This document shows positions 51,736 through 61,640 of a DNA stretch of 64,000 bases, piece after piece; within the stretch, counting starts at the first letter, position 1, and the number at the start of each line of letters is the position of its first letter. Location: the NCBI GenBank assembly GCA_945859605.1, contig OX243824.1, positions 21,812,061-21,876,060 on the forward strand, given 5' to 3'. Position numbers and translations under genes: made by a program. A model generated the notes under the pieces. That model was not told the origin of the DNA. It worked only from the letters and a program-made list of their open reading frames with translations, and made no database searches. This stretch comes from Lumbricus rubellus. Taxonomy: Eukaryota; Annelida; Clitellata; Crassiclitellata; Lumbricidae.

Positions 51736-52532
51736 CAAATCAAATCAAATCAAATTTTTCTATTGAGCCAGAGAAAAGCACACAAGGTACATAATTATCA
51801 TCACATAAAAATAAAACATGAATGCTATTGGCAACAAAAGGAAACCCAGAAGGGACTGCAGAGTCCCGCTGGTTAGGGCTACCTATGCACATTTTCTGGT
51901 TCTAGGCGTTAACAAATTCAGCACAATAAAATTATATTCTATTTTCCATCATATATGTAATAAATCAAAAATAAATCAAAACTTAACTACGAAAACAAAA
52001 CGTTCCAAATTTTAACATCACGATATTATATAATATGAATATCTATACACGATGTTAAGCAAACACGTCTTAATTTTTGAAAATAAATCAATACCAAACT
52101 GAACAAAGTAAGAAAACCTTAAGTAAAAAACATAAAGCCTTAACTAAGTAGGGAGAAGGAAGTTTAAAGTATGAACCCGACTAACAGTTCTGGTTAATCA
52201 ACCATAAACCCAAGCAATGCCTAAATGACCTAAGAATTGGGATACTGCGAAGGTTTAGAGGTTCTATTCCATTCAATAGGACCTGCATACTTAATTGAGA
52301 ATTTTCTTGAGTTTGTTTGGGCGCGCACAGTTCTATATGAGGCTAAGTTTCTCGTGTTGTATGAGTGTACATGTTTATATGAGGCTAGAGTAAAGAGATT
52401 GGCATGGGAGATAGGCAATGTGTTATAGGTAGGCCTATATCGACGCATGAACTCGCACATCTGCAGTTGCTTAATTTGTAAAACTTTTAGAATCCCGAGC
52501 TGCGTGAATAGCTTTTCTGAGCACGTATGCAT
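51736..52532 (-). pseudogene. LINE 3' fragment with (TTTGA)n tail
   Basis: The minus-strand frame 52532-52230 has LGILKVLQIKQLQMCEFMRR, HSYNTRNLASY and GPIEWN, the C-terminal features of a LINE reverse transcriptase. The 3' region runs to a tttgatttgatttgatt tail at 51736-51760. It is 5'-truncated, as most LINE copies are. Confidence 0.75.
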
Positions 52533-53100
52533 GTGTGTACGTATGTAGGCTATGCTTGTATGTATGTTTTTCTGAGCACGTATGTATGTGTGTACGTATG
52601 TAGGCTATGCTTGTATGTATGTATGAATGTATGAATGTATGTATGTGCAATTGTGCATGTGTGTATGTATGTAGTATGTGTGCATGTGTTTATGTATGTA
52701 TTTAAACATTTATATATCGCCTTACAACAGCCTCACGAAGGCGCTTTACTTTTAATTTTGAAGCAGGAATGGAAGAAGAAGCGCAGTAGCTCTGAGACAG
52801 CCATGGCATAAGGTGTTAGCGACTTCATTTTCTTAGCCTCAGCATATGAGACCAGATGGCCAGTCCTCTCCCTCGCCGTCTCATCCTCCCACCGACAGTG
52901 TACGGTCTGTGTACTCATCGTAACTGAATTGTACAGAGGGCGTGGGTGGAGCAGAAATCTCGACACGAATTTCTGCCCTGGCGCCGATTTAAACTTCCGA
53001 CGCTATTCTGAAAAGTTAGACCTAATGCGAGCTCAGAGAATGAAATTTACGGTCTATCAAAGAAAGTATGAGATTTAGATCTACAGAAAACATACTGCGG
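52533..53100. other. ATGT-like degenerate run, then unrecognised sequence
   Basis: 52540-52690 has two near-identical 55-base units (ttttctgagcacgtatg...ggctatgcttgtatg). 52695-52990 may be a SINE or LINE tail (atttatatatcgccttacaa) but cannot be placed. Confidence 0.4.
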
Positions 53101-53290
53101 AGAAATGTAGCCTATGTTTTCCCGCAAAGTTTGCCGAACGACTAAAAAAAGGTCGTCAGAAATTTTGGTCGGCAAAAAGATGGATAATTTTGTCAGCGAC
53201 TCAGACGTTCGTCCACCAAATATTTCGCGTCCTTCCTTTGGCAGCCACTCAATCGTTGAACTTCGTTCCCCGCAAGTTGCAGACCAAGTC
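53100..53290. mobile_element. Dispersed repeat copy (cgactaaaaaaaggtcgtcag family)
   Basis: Contains the family signature at about 53139-53160 and gtcggcaaaaagatgg. Its ends are not resolved. Confidence 0.45.
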
Positions 53291-53436
53291 TCCGCCATGA
53301 ATGATTATTATGATTCATTAAAATTAATATTATTGAATGACTGACGGTGTTGACAAAAATCCAATTAGTCAACCCCCTGCGTACATTGTTCATTTTGCCA
53401 GAGTAAGTTATAGGCCTAATCTTGGTCGAACGGGGC

Positions 53437-53634
53437 AGGGCTTTATTAACATGAAGTTGTACTTGTACACAAAATGTGCATTTATAAATGGATTTGTGCA
53501 GTCGAACAAGCACTTTTGTACAGTTAAAACTGGCAAAAATTGTATTTGTCCTCCGGTTGGAAGTAATTTTCCATGAAGGATGGAAAGGAAAAGAAAAAGT
53601 TGTGCAGTTATAAAAATTCCTTTAAAACAGCCCA
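53437..53634 (-). mobile_element. MITE family A copy flanked by gtcgaacgg
   Basis: Family A from cagggctttattaac to tttaaaacagccca. The direct repeat gtcgaacgg lies at 53426-53434 and 53635-53643, with two extra g bases on the left. Confidence 0.75.
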
Positions 53635-55054
53635 GTCGAACGGAGTGATTTTAATTGCAACGTTAGACGGACACTTTATGTAGCCTAAGCCTAACGGTAC
53701 TTTCTGTGAAGGAATTCGACCTGGTTCGAATTTCACAGGACTATTTTTTTATGCCTCATCTCAGACGGTAACTGCTTGTTTGTGGTATTCCAAAGCTGGG
53801 AGCGTTTCTATCAGTGTTGTGCAGTAACGAAGTAAAAGTAACGCGTTACTGTACTTAAGTAAAGGTTTGAGTACTTTCACATGTAACGAAGTATCGAAAA
53901 AATGAAATACTTTTACTTTCAACGAAGTAAAATTTTACCCATATTTCAGTACTTTTACTTTGTTACAATTTATGCGACACTCGTTACAATGTTCGTTACT
54001 TCAAAGCGCTAATTACATTTCGTTTCGCTAAGATAATACAGCTTATTCAAATTTGCCTGCCTAAAAATAGATTTTCGATGGGTGGCGCACGCTGGATGCT
54101 CTGCCATTATATTACTGCAGCATAACTACTTTTCAGCTGTGCATTGTGCTAACAATGAATCGGGAGCGTGCGTGCTAGACTCAACGATAAGTGCCATTTC
54201 GAGAATTTAGTATTTTTGAAGGTTAATAATCGATTCATCATCATCATCATAAACCGTGGGCTCATCGCCCGTAGGTGTCCGACGCCCTTTTCACCATACT
54301 CCTCCACAGTTCTCTTTCCAGTGCAATGTGGCTCAGCTCTTGCAGTGATGTTCCGCACCAGTCTATTAAATCATCCGCCCATTCTCTATGTGGTCGCCCT
54401 CTTTTGTTTCGCCCGTCCATCATTCCGAACACCAATGTCTTTATTTTTCTGTCGTTGCTCATTCGGCATATGTGACCGAACAGACCCAGTTTCCTCTGGA
54501 TTATCCTTTGCATCATGTTTTCCCTTAGGTGTATCCGTTTGTACAGTTCCACGTTAGTCACTTTCTGTGTCCACACTATTCCCAAAATCCTCCTATAGCA
54601 TTTTCTTTCAAAAGCTAGTATTCTTTTCTCGATGTCTTTTGTTATTACCCAAGCCTCGCATCCATATAGCATGCTGCTGAAAACGCAAGTTCTCAGCACA
54701 CTCAGTTTAGTTTCCTGCTTTATGGCCTTGCTCTTCCAGATCCTGTCTAAAGCTTTAGTGCTGCCGTCGCCTTTGCAATTCTGACCATTACTTCCTGCCT
54801 ACAATCGAGATCGTACGTCATATTGCAACCGAGATATGTGAACCTGTCCACGTTTTCTAATTGGATTCCGTCTACAACCATCTGCTTTGTTAGATCTCTA
54901 TCGCCGAAAACCATTGTTTTTGTCTTGTCAAAATTCATCATGAGACCATATCTCTTCCCTTCTTCATTCAACGTTTGCACTGTGTGTTCTACTTGTTGTT
55001 CGTCTTCTCCAATCAAGTCGATATCATCAGCAAAGCATAGATTGTTGATGTTTT

Positions 55055-55198
55055 TGATAGCAGAATATAATTTCCAGCAAACCAATCAAACAAACAAGAT
55101 GTCTACAACATGGCGAGAGGCACGCTCAACAGAGTAGTCACGTGACCAACATAGAGGGATCGTCTGATAACTAATGGCCTACTGTCGTTTTTCTAACA
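55055..55198 (-). repeat. copia 3' LTR
   Basis: 144 bp starting tgatagcagaatataattt and ending gtcgtttttctaaca. Confidence 0.95.
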
Positions 55199-55234
55199 CC
55201 CCCACTCGACAGTACCCCCATCTAACATTAGTTT

Positions 55235-58200
55235 CTAGTTATCAAGGCACAAGCCAATCTTATCTCTTAAGTTACACAGCTTGTCCCTTGTTAGAGGCTT
55301 GGTCATAATGTCTGCTAGCATTAGGTCACTAGGACAGTACTCCAAGTTAATTATTCCACGAAACTGCAAGTCTCGAAGATGGTGATGTCGAACATCTATG
55401 TGCTTGGTTCTTGCATTGATTTTCTCGTTGCTTGCAATCTTGATGCATCCTTGGTTGTCTTCATACAGAGTCGTTGATTCAATGCACGGTATATGTAGAT
55501 CAGATAACAACTGTCTCAACCAAACCAACTCTTGACTTGCCAAAGAAGCAGCAATATATTCAGCTTCTGTAGATGACAGAGCTACGGATATTTGCTTCTT
55601 CGATATCCATGAAATTACTCCTTCTCCGAGCTTAAACAGGTATCCACTGGTTGACTTGCGATCCGATCTGTCGCCTGCCCAATCTGCATCAACATACCCA
55701 ATCAGTTTCAGATCTCCAACAGCTTCAAGCTTTAACTTCCAGTTAATTGTTTCCTTGAGATATCTGATAACTCTTTTTACTGCAGTCCAATCACACTGAC
55801 GTGGTGAATTGACTTTCCGACATAAAATAGAAACTGCGGCTGCAATATCTGGTCTTGTTGTAGTAGCTATGTACAACAATGCCCCCACTGCTTGTCGATA
55901 TTGTTCATTTGAGCTGAGCAAATTTTCTTCTCCTGTTATATTTAAATAGTCCACTTGCATTGGTGTTGCACATCCATTTGCATTCGTTAAACCAAACTCA
56001 GAAATAATTTCCTGAATTTTATTGATTTCAGAAATCAAGTAATTGCCTTGTTTGTCCTTTTCAATTTGAATTCCCAGGTATAAACTGACTTCACCTAAAT
56101 CCTTGATTTCAAATTGCTGACTTAACATGTTTGCTGTTTTCTTGATCATCTCTGCATTTCCACAGATCAGCAGATCATCAACATATAACAATATGTAAAC
56201 AATCACGTTGTTGCACTTCTTTGTATACAGACACAGATCAGCTTCACTTTGTTGAAAACCATCTGATTTCAGAATAGAGTCTATTTTCTGATTCCAACTT
56301 CTGGCTGATTGCTTAAGTCCATAAATGGCTTTCTTTATTTTGCAAACCTTTTGCTCTTGACCAATTTCTGTAAAACCTTCTGGTTGATTCATGTAGAGTT
56401 CTTCTTTGATTTCTCCATTCAGAAAAGCTGTCTTAACATCAAAATGATTCACTTTCAAATTCTTTGATGCAGCAACTGTCAACAATGTTCTTAAAGTTGT
56501 ATGTCTGGCTACTGGTGCGAACGTATCTTCATAGTCCTCACCAAATTTCTGAGAGAAACCTTTAGCTACAAGACGTGCTTTATGTCTTACATTTCCTTCG
56601 GCATCGTGTTTCAACTTAAACACCCATTTGCAGTCTATTGCCTTCTTTTCTGCTGGTAGATCACACAATACCCAAGTTTCATTCTCCTTGTGTGAATTCA
56701 TCTCTTCTTGTGCTGCTCTCATCCAGTTTTTCTGCTCATTTTCTGTTAAGTTTTTCATCTCATTCCATGATGAAGGTTCCTTTCTAATTTCATTTTGAAC
56801 CATTAATGATAGTCTTTCTGCTGGTATGCCTTTGTTACTTCTGGTAGATCTTCTGGGTTGAACAACATTTTCATCTGTTATTTCAGCGTCAACTGTTTCA
56901 TTTTTGTCATCTTCATTGACTTGATCAATATTTTCTGTAGGCATCTGAGTTTTGACTTCATTTTCATTTTTAACAGGCTCTGATTTTAATTCTGTGTTCT
57001 CTGGATTTATCATTACTTCTGTAATTGTCATTCCATCTGATTCATGTTCATCAAATGTTACACTGCGACTGATTATGATTCTGTTTGAATCTTTCAACAG
57101 CAACCTGTATCCTTTTGATTGTTCACTGTATCCTACTAGGATTGCTTCGATTGCTCGATCATCGAATTTAGTTCTTTTCTCCTTTGGAATGTATGCAAAT
57201 GCCTTGCATCCAAATATTCTGATATGTGAAAGATCTGGCTTTTCTCCATTCCACAATTCAAAAGGTGTTTTATCTGTTGCCTTTGTTGGCAGTCTGTTTT
57301 GCAAGTACACTGCTGTCATAACTGCTTCTCCCCAGTACTTCAGCGGTAGTGCTGCATCGAGTAGCATACATTTTGCCATTTCGATTATTGATCGATTCTT
57401 TCTTTCAGCTACTCCGTTTTGAGATGGTGAGTATGGTACACTTGTCTGAAGTTGAATTCCTTCCTGCTTCAGATAGTTTCTCAGCTTATTTCCAGTGTAT
57501 TCACCACCATTGTCCGATCTTAGGATTTTCGGTTTTCTTTGAAACTTATTACTAACTTCTGCAATGAATTCTTGAAATTTCACGAATACTTCATCCTTCC
57601 TTTGAATAAGATAACATTTTGTATATCGTGAAAAATCATCGATAAATGTCACAAGATATTTGCTTCCTCCTGATGACATTGTTTTCATTGGACCACAAAC
57701 ATCACTGTGGATCAAGTCCAACGGATGTTTTGTGCGATGTGTACTGGCTTCAGGATATGGTTTCTGTGTGGCTTTTCCTTTAATGCAATGTTCACATTTA
57801 ATCTTTACATTACATTCTTTGATTTGAATTCCTGTGGCAATTCCTTGCTTGTTAATATCTTTAACAGCGTTCGGATCTCTATGCCCTAAACGTCTGTGCC
57901 ACACATGAATACAATTTTCATGTTTAGTTTCGAACTTGGCCATGTTTGCAACTTCAGGAATATTCTTGCATGACAACTTGTATAAATTGTTTTCAGATTT
58001 TCCCACAGCCAACAACTTTCCATTGTATTTTATCGAACACTGGTTACCCGAAAATTCAATTTCCTTTCCTTTGCTTGCCAGTTGCTTCACTGATAACAAA
58101 CTTCCTGTTAATCCTTGTGAATATAGAACATTTGTGACTTTAATTCTATTCACTGTACCATTGTCTAAAATGCATTCCAGAAAACCATTTCCAATTCCAT

Positions 58201-59227
58201 CTGCAATTAGACATGTTCCATTAGCAATGTAAATTTTGTCAGACTTCGTTTGGTCCAGTTCTGTAAAGAAATTCAGATTGTTTGTCATATGGGTTGTGGC
58301 TCCGGAGTCTATAAACCAGTCACTTGTTCTCTGACCAATGCCAATTGTAAAACTGCTATGATTAGTGTCATCGTTGCCTAGATCACTCAATCTTTCTGTT
58401 ACAACATTTTTGGCTTTGTGTTTTAATTTTGGCTGTTTATTTTCTTGCTCCATTCTTGCCTTCCATACTCTACAATCCACTTTTAAATGACCTGCCTTTT
58501 TGCATATGAAACAAGTTCTTGTTTCTCTGTCTTTATGCTGTTTATCATGACGATAGTTAGTGCGATTACTGGGTCTCGTATTGCTTGAGTACATTGCTGA
58601 TTCATCTTTTGCTTCTGTTGAATCATTTTCTGAATCTTTCTTGCGCTTGTATGCATCAACAAGCTTGTTTTTAACATATTCTAGAGTAAGCTCATCTTCC
58701 TCTCTGGCTTCTAAAGCTGTTATCAATGTTTCGTACTCATCTGGTAAACCACAGAGCAATAGAGTCGCCACCTGTTGATCAGTAACTTCTTCACCAACAC
58801 CACGCAATTGCTCAACGAGTTGCAAGGCTGCACTTATGTATTCTTGCATGTTCTGATTAATCTGTAGCTTTATCTTGTATAGCTTTTTGCGCAGATACAT
58901 TTTACTGCTCAGATTAGATCTTTCATGCACCTTTTGTAACTCCCGCCACATTTCCTTTGCATTGTTACAATTGCAAATGTGTATTAACTGGTTATCTTCA
59001 ACTGATAATGATATTGTGCATTGCGCCTTCTCGTTCTTTCTTTGCCAACCGTCTGGAATTGGGTCAGGTGTGTCGTCATTCACAACTGTCCATAAATCGT
59101 CTTTAATTAATAACATTTTTACCTTGAATTTCCAGACTTGATAATTGCTGTTGTTCAATTTTGTTATCGTAAACTTTGTTTCGTTTGATTCCGCCATTTT
59201 GTGCTTTTTCTTGACAAGCTGACTCAC
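55235..59227 (-). CDS. Ty1/copia Gag-Pol polyprotein, 1330 aa
   Basis: One uninterrupted frame. Gag occupies about residues 1-230, followed by a CCHC zinc knuckle CFICKKAGHLKVDC (239-252). Protease is at WFIDSGATTHMT (304-315). Integrase shows HVWHRRLGH (441-449), CEHC (478-481), DLIHSDVCGP (504-513), LRSDNGGEYTG (569-579) and QNGVAERKN (603-611). Reverse transcriptase shows ARLVAKGF (884-891), FDVKTAFLNGEI (929-940) and LLYVDDLLICG (1013-1023). RNase H shows GYVDADWAG (1177-1185), SSTEAEYIA (1218-1226) and LYEDNQG (1254-1260). The order PR-IN-RT-RH defines Ty1/copia. Gag and Pol share one frame with no shift. All hallmark residues are present. The first ATG is 160 bases inside the 5' LTR; the ATG at codon 11 (MAESN) is an alternative start. 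Confidence 0.97.
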   Translation of the reverse strand: MSQLVKKKHKMAESNETKFTITKLNNSNYQVWKFKVKMLLIKDDLWTVVNDDTPDPIPDGWQRKNEKAQCTISLSVEDNQLIHICNCNNAKEMWRELQKVHERSNLSSKMYLRKKLYKIKLQINQNMQEYISAALQLVEQLRGVGEEVTDQQVATLLLCGLPDEYETLITALEAREEDELTLEYVKNKLVDAYKRKKDSENDSTEAKDESAMYSSNTRPSNRTNYRHDKQHKDRETRTCFICKKAGHLKVDCRVWKARMEQENKQPKLKHKAKNVVTERLSDLGNDDTNHSSFTIGIGQRTSDWFIDSGATTHMTNNLNFFTELDQTKSDKIYIANGTCLIADGIGNGFLECILDNGTVNRIKVTNVLYSQGLTGSLLSVKQLASKGKEIEFSGNQCSIKYNGKLLAVGKSENNLYKLSCKNIPEVANMAKFETKHENCIHVWHRRLGHRDPNAVKDINKQGIATGIQIKECNVKIKCEHCIKGKATQKPYPEASTHRTKHPLDLIHSDVCGPMKTMSSGGSKYLVTFIDDFSRYTKCYLIQRKDEVFVKFQEFIAEVSNKFQRKPKILRSDNGGEYTGNKLRNYLKQEGIQLQTSVPYSPSQNGVAERKNRSIIEMAKCMLLDAALPLKYWGEAVMTAVYLQNRLPTKATDKTPFELWNGEKPDLSHIRIFGCKAFAYIPKEKRTKFDDRAIEAILVGYSEQSKGYRLLLKDSNRIIISRSVTFDEHESDGMTITEVMINPENTELKSEPVKNENEVKTQMPTENIDQVNEDDKNETVDAEITDENVVQPRRSTRSNKGIPAERLSLMVQNEIRKEPSSWNEMKNLTENEQKNWMRAAQEEMNSHKENETWVLCDLPAEKKAIDCKWVFKLKHDAEGNVRHKARLVAKGFSQKFGEDYEDTFAPVARHTTLRTLLTVAASKNLKVNHFDVKTAFLNGEIKEELYMNQPEGFTEIGQEQKVCKIKKAIYGLKQSARSWNQKIDSILKSDGFQQSEADLCLYTKKCNNVIVYILLYVDDLLICGNAEMIKKTANMLSQQFEIKDLGEVSLYLGIQIEKDKQGNYLISEINKIQEIISEFGLTNANGCATPMQVDYLNITGEENLLSSNEQYRQAVGALLYIATTTRPDIAAAVSILCRKVNSPRQCDWTAVKRVIRYLKETINWKLKLEAVGDLKLIGYVDADWAGDRSDRKSTSGYLFKLGEGVISWISKKQISVALSSTEAEYIAASLASQELVWLRQLLSDLHIPCIESTTLYEDNQGCIKIASNEKINARTKHIDVRHHHLRDLQFRGIINLEYCPSDLMLADIMTKPLTRDKLCNLRDKIGLCLDN

Positions 59228-59371
59228 GCGACTTGTTAGCGATTTTTACCAACGCTCGAACATAGGTTTACTATCGAAACGTTCCGATTACTTTTAAAAC
59301 CTACAAAGTCGCTGTTCCGAGTCACTGTCTTATTTATAAACTTTTAAGCATTACTTGGTAACTGGCCGGTA

Positions 59372-59386
59372 GCTGGGCCCATAACC
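59372..59386 (-). promoter_or_regulatory. copia primer-binding site (initiator tRNA-Met, anticodon-side)
   Basis: The + strand reads gctgggcccataacc, identical to the anticodon arm of eukaryotic initiator tRNA-Met, directly next to the 5' LTR. This matches the half-tRNA priming known for Drosophila copia rather than priming from the tRNA 3' end. Confidence 0.8.
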
Positions 59387-59530
59387 TGATAGCAGAATAT
59401 AATTTCCAGCAAACCAATCAAACAAACAAGATGTCTACAACATGGCGAGAGGCACGCTCAACAGAGTAGTCACGTGACCAACATAGAGGGATCGTCTGAT
59501 AACTAATGGCCTACTGTCGTTTTTCTAACA
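59387..59530 (-). repeat. copia 5' LTR
   Basis: Same 144 bp as the 3' LTR with no difference noticed. It drives transcription leftwards. Confidence 0.95.
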
Positions 59531-59883
59531 GTTTTCACCACTAATCGATACACCATCGTTTTCCCTGATCTTGTCCAGTATCCTTTCTAAGTGTGTGATG
59601 AAGGTGTTTGGTGATATAGGGTCACCTTGTCTTGTGCCTCTGCTAGTGTTAAACCATCGATTGCGTTAAGCTTATAGAAAGAATCGGTACTTTTACTTTT
59701 TACTTAAAAAGTATTATTTGAAGGGGCTATTTTTTACTTTTACTTAAGTAAAATTTGTGATGAGTACTTTTACTTTTACTTAAGTAATTAAAATCCATTT
59801 CACTTTTACTTTTACTTAAGTACATTTGCCCGATACTTTCAACAACACTGGTTTCTATATAGGCCTAAACTATAGGCCATAGG

Positions 59884-60063
59884 CAGTGCTAAAAGTGTAA
59901 AAAAATAAGTGCCTGGACGTCCCTTACTTTCCAAAAGAAGTGCCAGGACGCCCTTTACATTTTCAGGTGTGCTGGCCATATAAGGGGCAGGACGGCATAG
60001 AGATTTGAAAATAAATGCCAGGAGGCCGTCCATGACCTCCGTCCTGCCACACTTTAAACCCTG
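59884..60063. mobile_element. 180-bp hAT-type MITE
   Basis: Inverted ends cagtgctaaaagtgt and acactttaaaccctg. The flanks are gccatagg (59876-59883) and gtcatagg (60064-60071), 7 of 8 identical. Internally gtgcc(t/a)ggacg words repeat. Confidence 0.75.
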
Positions 60064-60558
60064 GTCATAGGCCTATGTACAGCGAAATAGAAAACTCGAT
60101 AAGCGTTTGAGTAGTTTATGTCGAGAAAATCTGCCTAGCAAAGTGTTTTAGGCTAAAATGGTGAAAATGCTGAAACGAAAAACAACAAAACTAAAAATCC
60201 GTAAAGTTAATTCATTTCTCGAAGCTTCATCGACCTATTTTCATTTCCGTCTTACGCAGGGAATAAAACGGACAGTTCATTACGATTCCATGGATTTGCA
60301 TTGACAGTGTTGTGTTCTCATACACGCCATTCAGGTTTAGCATGCAAGAGTCTGACCAATAGTAGGCCTACCACCATCCACCGCTATAAGTCTGAGCCAA
60401 GTTTTGCGTATTGCCATCGTTATCGGCATCAAAGGTGCTGAACTGATAGCCATCGTTATATACTTAAGATTGTCACCTGAACAAAAAACAGCAGATAACA
60501 GAACTTATGGCTATAGGTAGAAATCAGAAGGATTGCTCCGATCTTCATGCTTAGGATG

Positions 60559-60964
60559 CATGGATTTCTTAACGTGCAGTTGTACACAAAATGTGTAATT
60601 CTAAACGGATTTGTGCAGTTGTAGAATCACTTCTGTACAGTTAAAACAAGGGAAAAAGGTCATTGTCCTCCGATTGGAAGTAAATTACCACGGAGGATGG
60701 GCAAGGAAAGAAGGGGTTGTGCAGTTCTAAAAATTCCTTAAAAACAGCCCTGTTCGAAAGTGCCATTCAGGGCTTTTTGTTAACGTGCAGTTGTACACAA
60801 AATGTGCAGTTCTAAATGGATTTGCACAGTTGTAGAAGCACTTCTGTACAGTGAAAACAAGGAAGAAAAGGTAATTGTCTTCCGATTGGAAGCAATTTAC
60901 CATAGAGGATGGGAAAGGAAAGAAGAGGTTGTGCAGTTCTAAAAATTTCTTTAAAACAGCCCTG
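60559..60964 (-). mobile_element. Tandem pair of MITE family A sharing one outer target duplication
   Basis: Copy 1 is 60559-60752 and copy 2 is 60768-60964, separated by 15 bases. Outside the pair are ttaggatg (60551-60558) and ctaggatg (60965-60972), 7 of 8 alike, whereas the inner flanks do not match. They lie between the two pieces of the FReD pseudo last exon. Confidence 0.75.
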
Positions 60965-61019
60965 CTAGGATGGATGAATGAGTGACAAGACCCGAAACAA
61001 CATTATAAGACGCCATATT

Positions 61020-61170
61020 CCTTGCCTTGCCTTCAAACTCCCCCGACGCGAGGGTTGGTGGCATTTCGGACAATTCATCTCCATTTTCTCCTGTCTCCGG
61101 CTGCTCTCATTCTAGCATCATCACTCATTTTGATTGTCCAACTCTTACAACCATACATAATCACTGGCCA
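61020..61170 (-). pseudogene. RTE-like LINE scrap
   Basis: The minus frame includes MYGCKSWTIKM and DRRKWR-IVRNATNPR, similar to the C-terminal part of the LINE at 54236. It ends in a cttgccttgcc tail. Confidence 0.5.
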
Positions 61171-61640
61171 TTTATATGCCTAAGCGTCAAACATCATCAT
61201 CCTAGCACGTAACTGCCATTGCCATTGCCACCAATATGGTGTCAATGGCAGAACTGATAGCCATCGTTATACCTAGGATTGTCACTTGAACAAAAACCAA
61301 TATGGTGTCAATGGCAGTGACGTGCTAGGTAGAAACTGCTTGCAAGAAATAGAGCCTTGAGATAACCCAAAGACTGTCACAGACGGATGTGATTGTAAAG
61401 ACGCACCGGTTTTATTTCAATCAGCAAAAACAATTTGCATGATATGCCTGCGACTATAAAAAATACCTGCAGTGCCACTGTATCCACCGACATTCAAAGT
61501 ATAGTTATCGCTGGCTGAAGCGATGGAAAATGTCGAGAATTCTTCATAAGCTGTGTTTCCGTGCCAGTCCTCCATATCAACGCGCAAAGTGAAGTTTCTG
61601 TTCACCAGTAAATTATACAGAATTTCGTTACCTAAAAAAG

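Larger units (their letters stand above)
55055..59530 (-). mobile_element. Complete Ty1/copia LTR retrotransposon, 4476 bp
   Basis: 144-bp LTRs at 55055-55198 and 59387-59530 (TG...CA) appear identical by eye. The 5-bp target duplication gtttt is at 55050-55054 and 59531-59535. The primer-binding site abuts the 5' LTR and a purine tract (GAGTGGGGG on the minus strand) abuts the 3' LTR. The single coding frame is intact. Together these indicate a very recent, possibly active copy. Confidence 0.95.
54236..59655 (-). pseudogene. 5'-truncated RTE-like LINE, split by copia
   Basis: The right piece (59536-59655) encodes GTRQGDPISPNTF. After the copia insertion the frame resumes leftwards with NNLCFADDIDLIGEDEQQ, YLGCNMTYDLDC, then YGCEAWVI, RRILGIVW and GRPHREWADDLIDWCG, the C-terminal part of RTE-type LINE proteins. 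The 3' end is a (TGA)n tail (minus strand) at 54236. A 7-bp duplication atcgatt lies at 54229-54235 and 59656-59662. A break in frame lies at about 54700-54745. Confidence 0.85.
53812..59850. mobile_element. Non-autonomous hAT transposon, host of a nested LINE and copia
   Basis: Ends cagtgttgtgcagtaacg and cgatactttcaacaacactg are inverted (CAGTGTTGT). A perfect 8-bp duplication gtttctat lies at 53804-53811 and 59851-59858. Subterminal acttttacttaagta-type repeats are typical of hAT elements. Without its insertions the element would be about 610 bp with no transposase. Confidence 0.9.
60227..61631 (-). pseudogene. Partial broken copy of the FReD gene (last two exons)
   Basis: 61631-61467 equals exon 5 of the neighbouring FReD gene in length (165 bases) and phase, and it has an open frame (LRVDMEDWHGNTAYEE, DNYTLNVGGYSGTAG). 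The last exon appears twice: a start fragment at about 61250-61286 whose acceptor has lost its AG, and a longer copy 60476-60227. The longer copy has a 2-base shift near 60460 and an in-frame TAG created by TAGGCCTA at 60363. It keeps the canonical acidic DADND and SDSC motifs that the intact gene lacks. Exons 1-4 were not found to the right. Confidence 0.8.

Noticed and set aside
54168..54557. 129-codon + strand frame
   Set aside because: Antisense of the LINE C-terminal frame, which has recognisable motifs on the minus strand.
56952..57422. 156-codon + strand frame with Ser/Phe-rich sequence
   Set aside because: Antisense shadow of the copia polyprotein.
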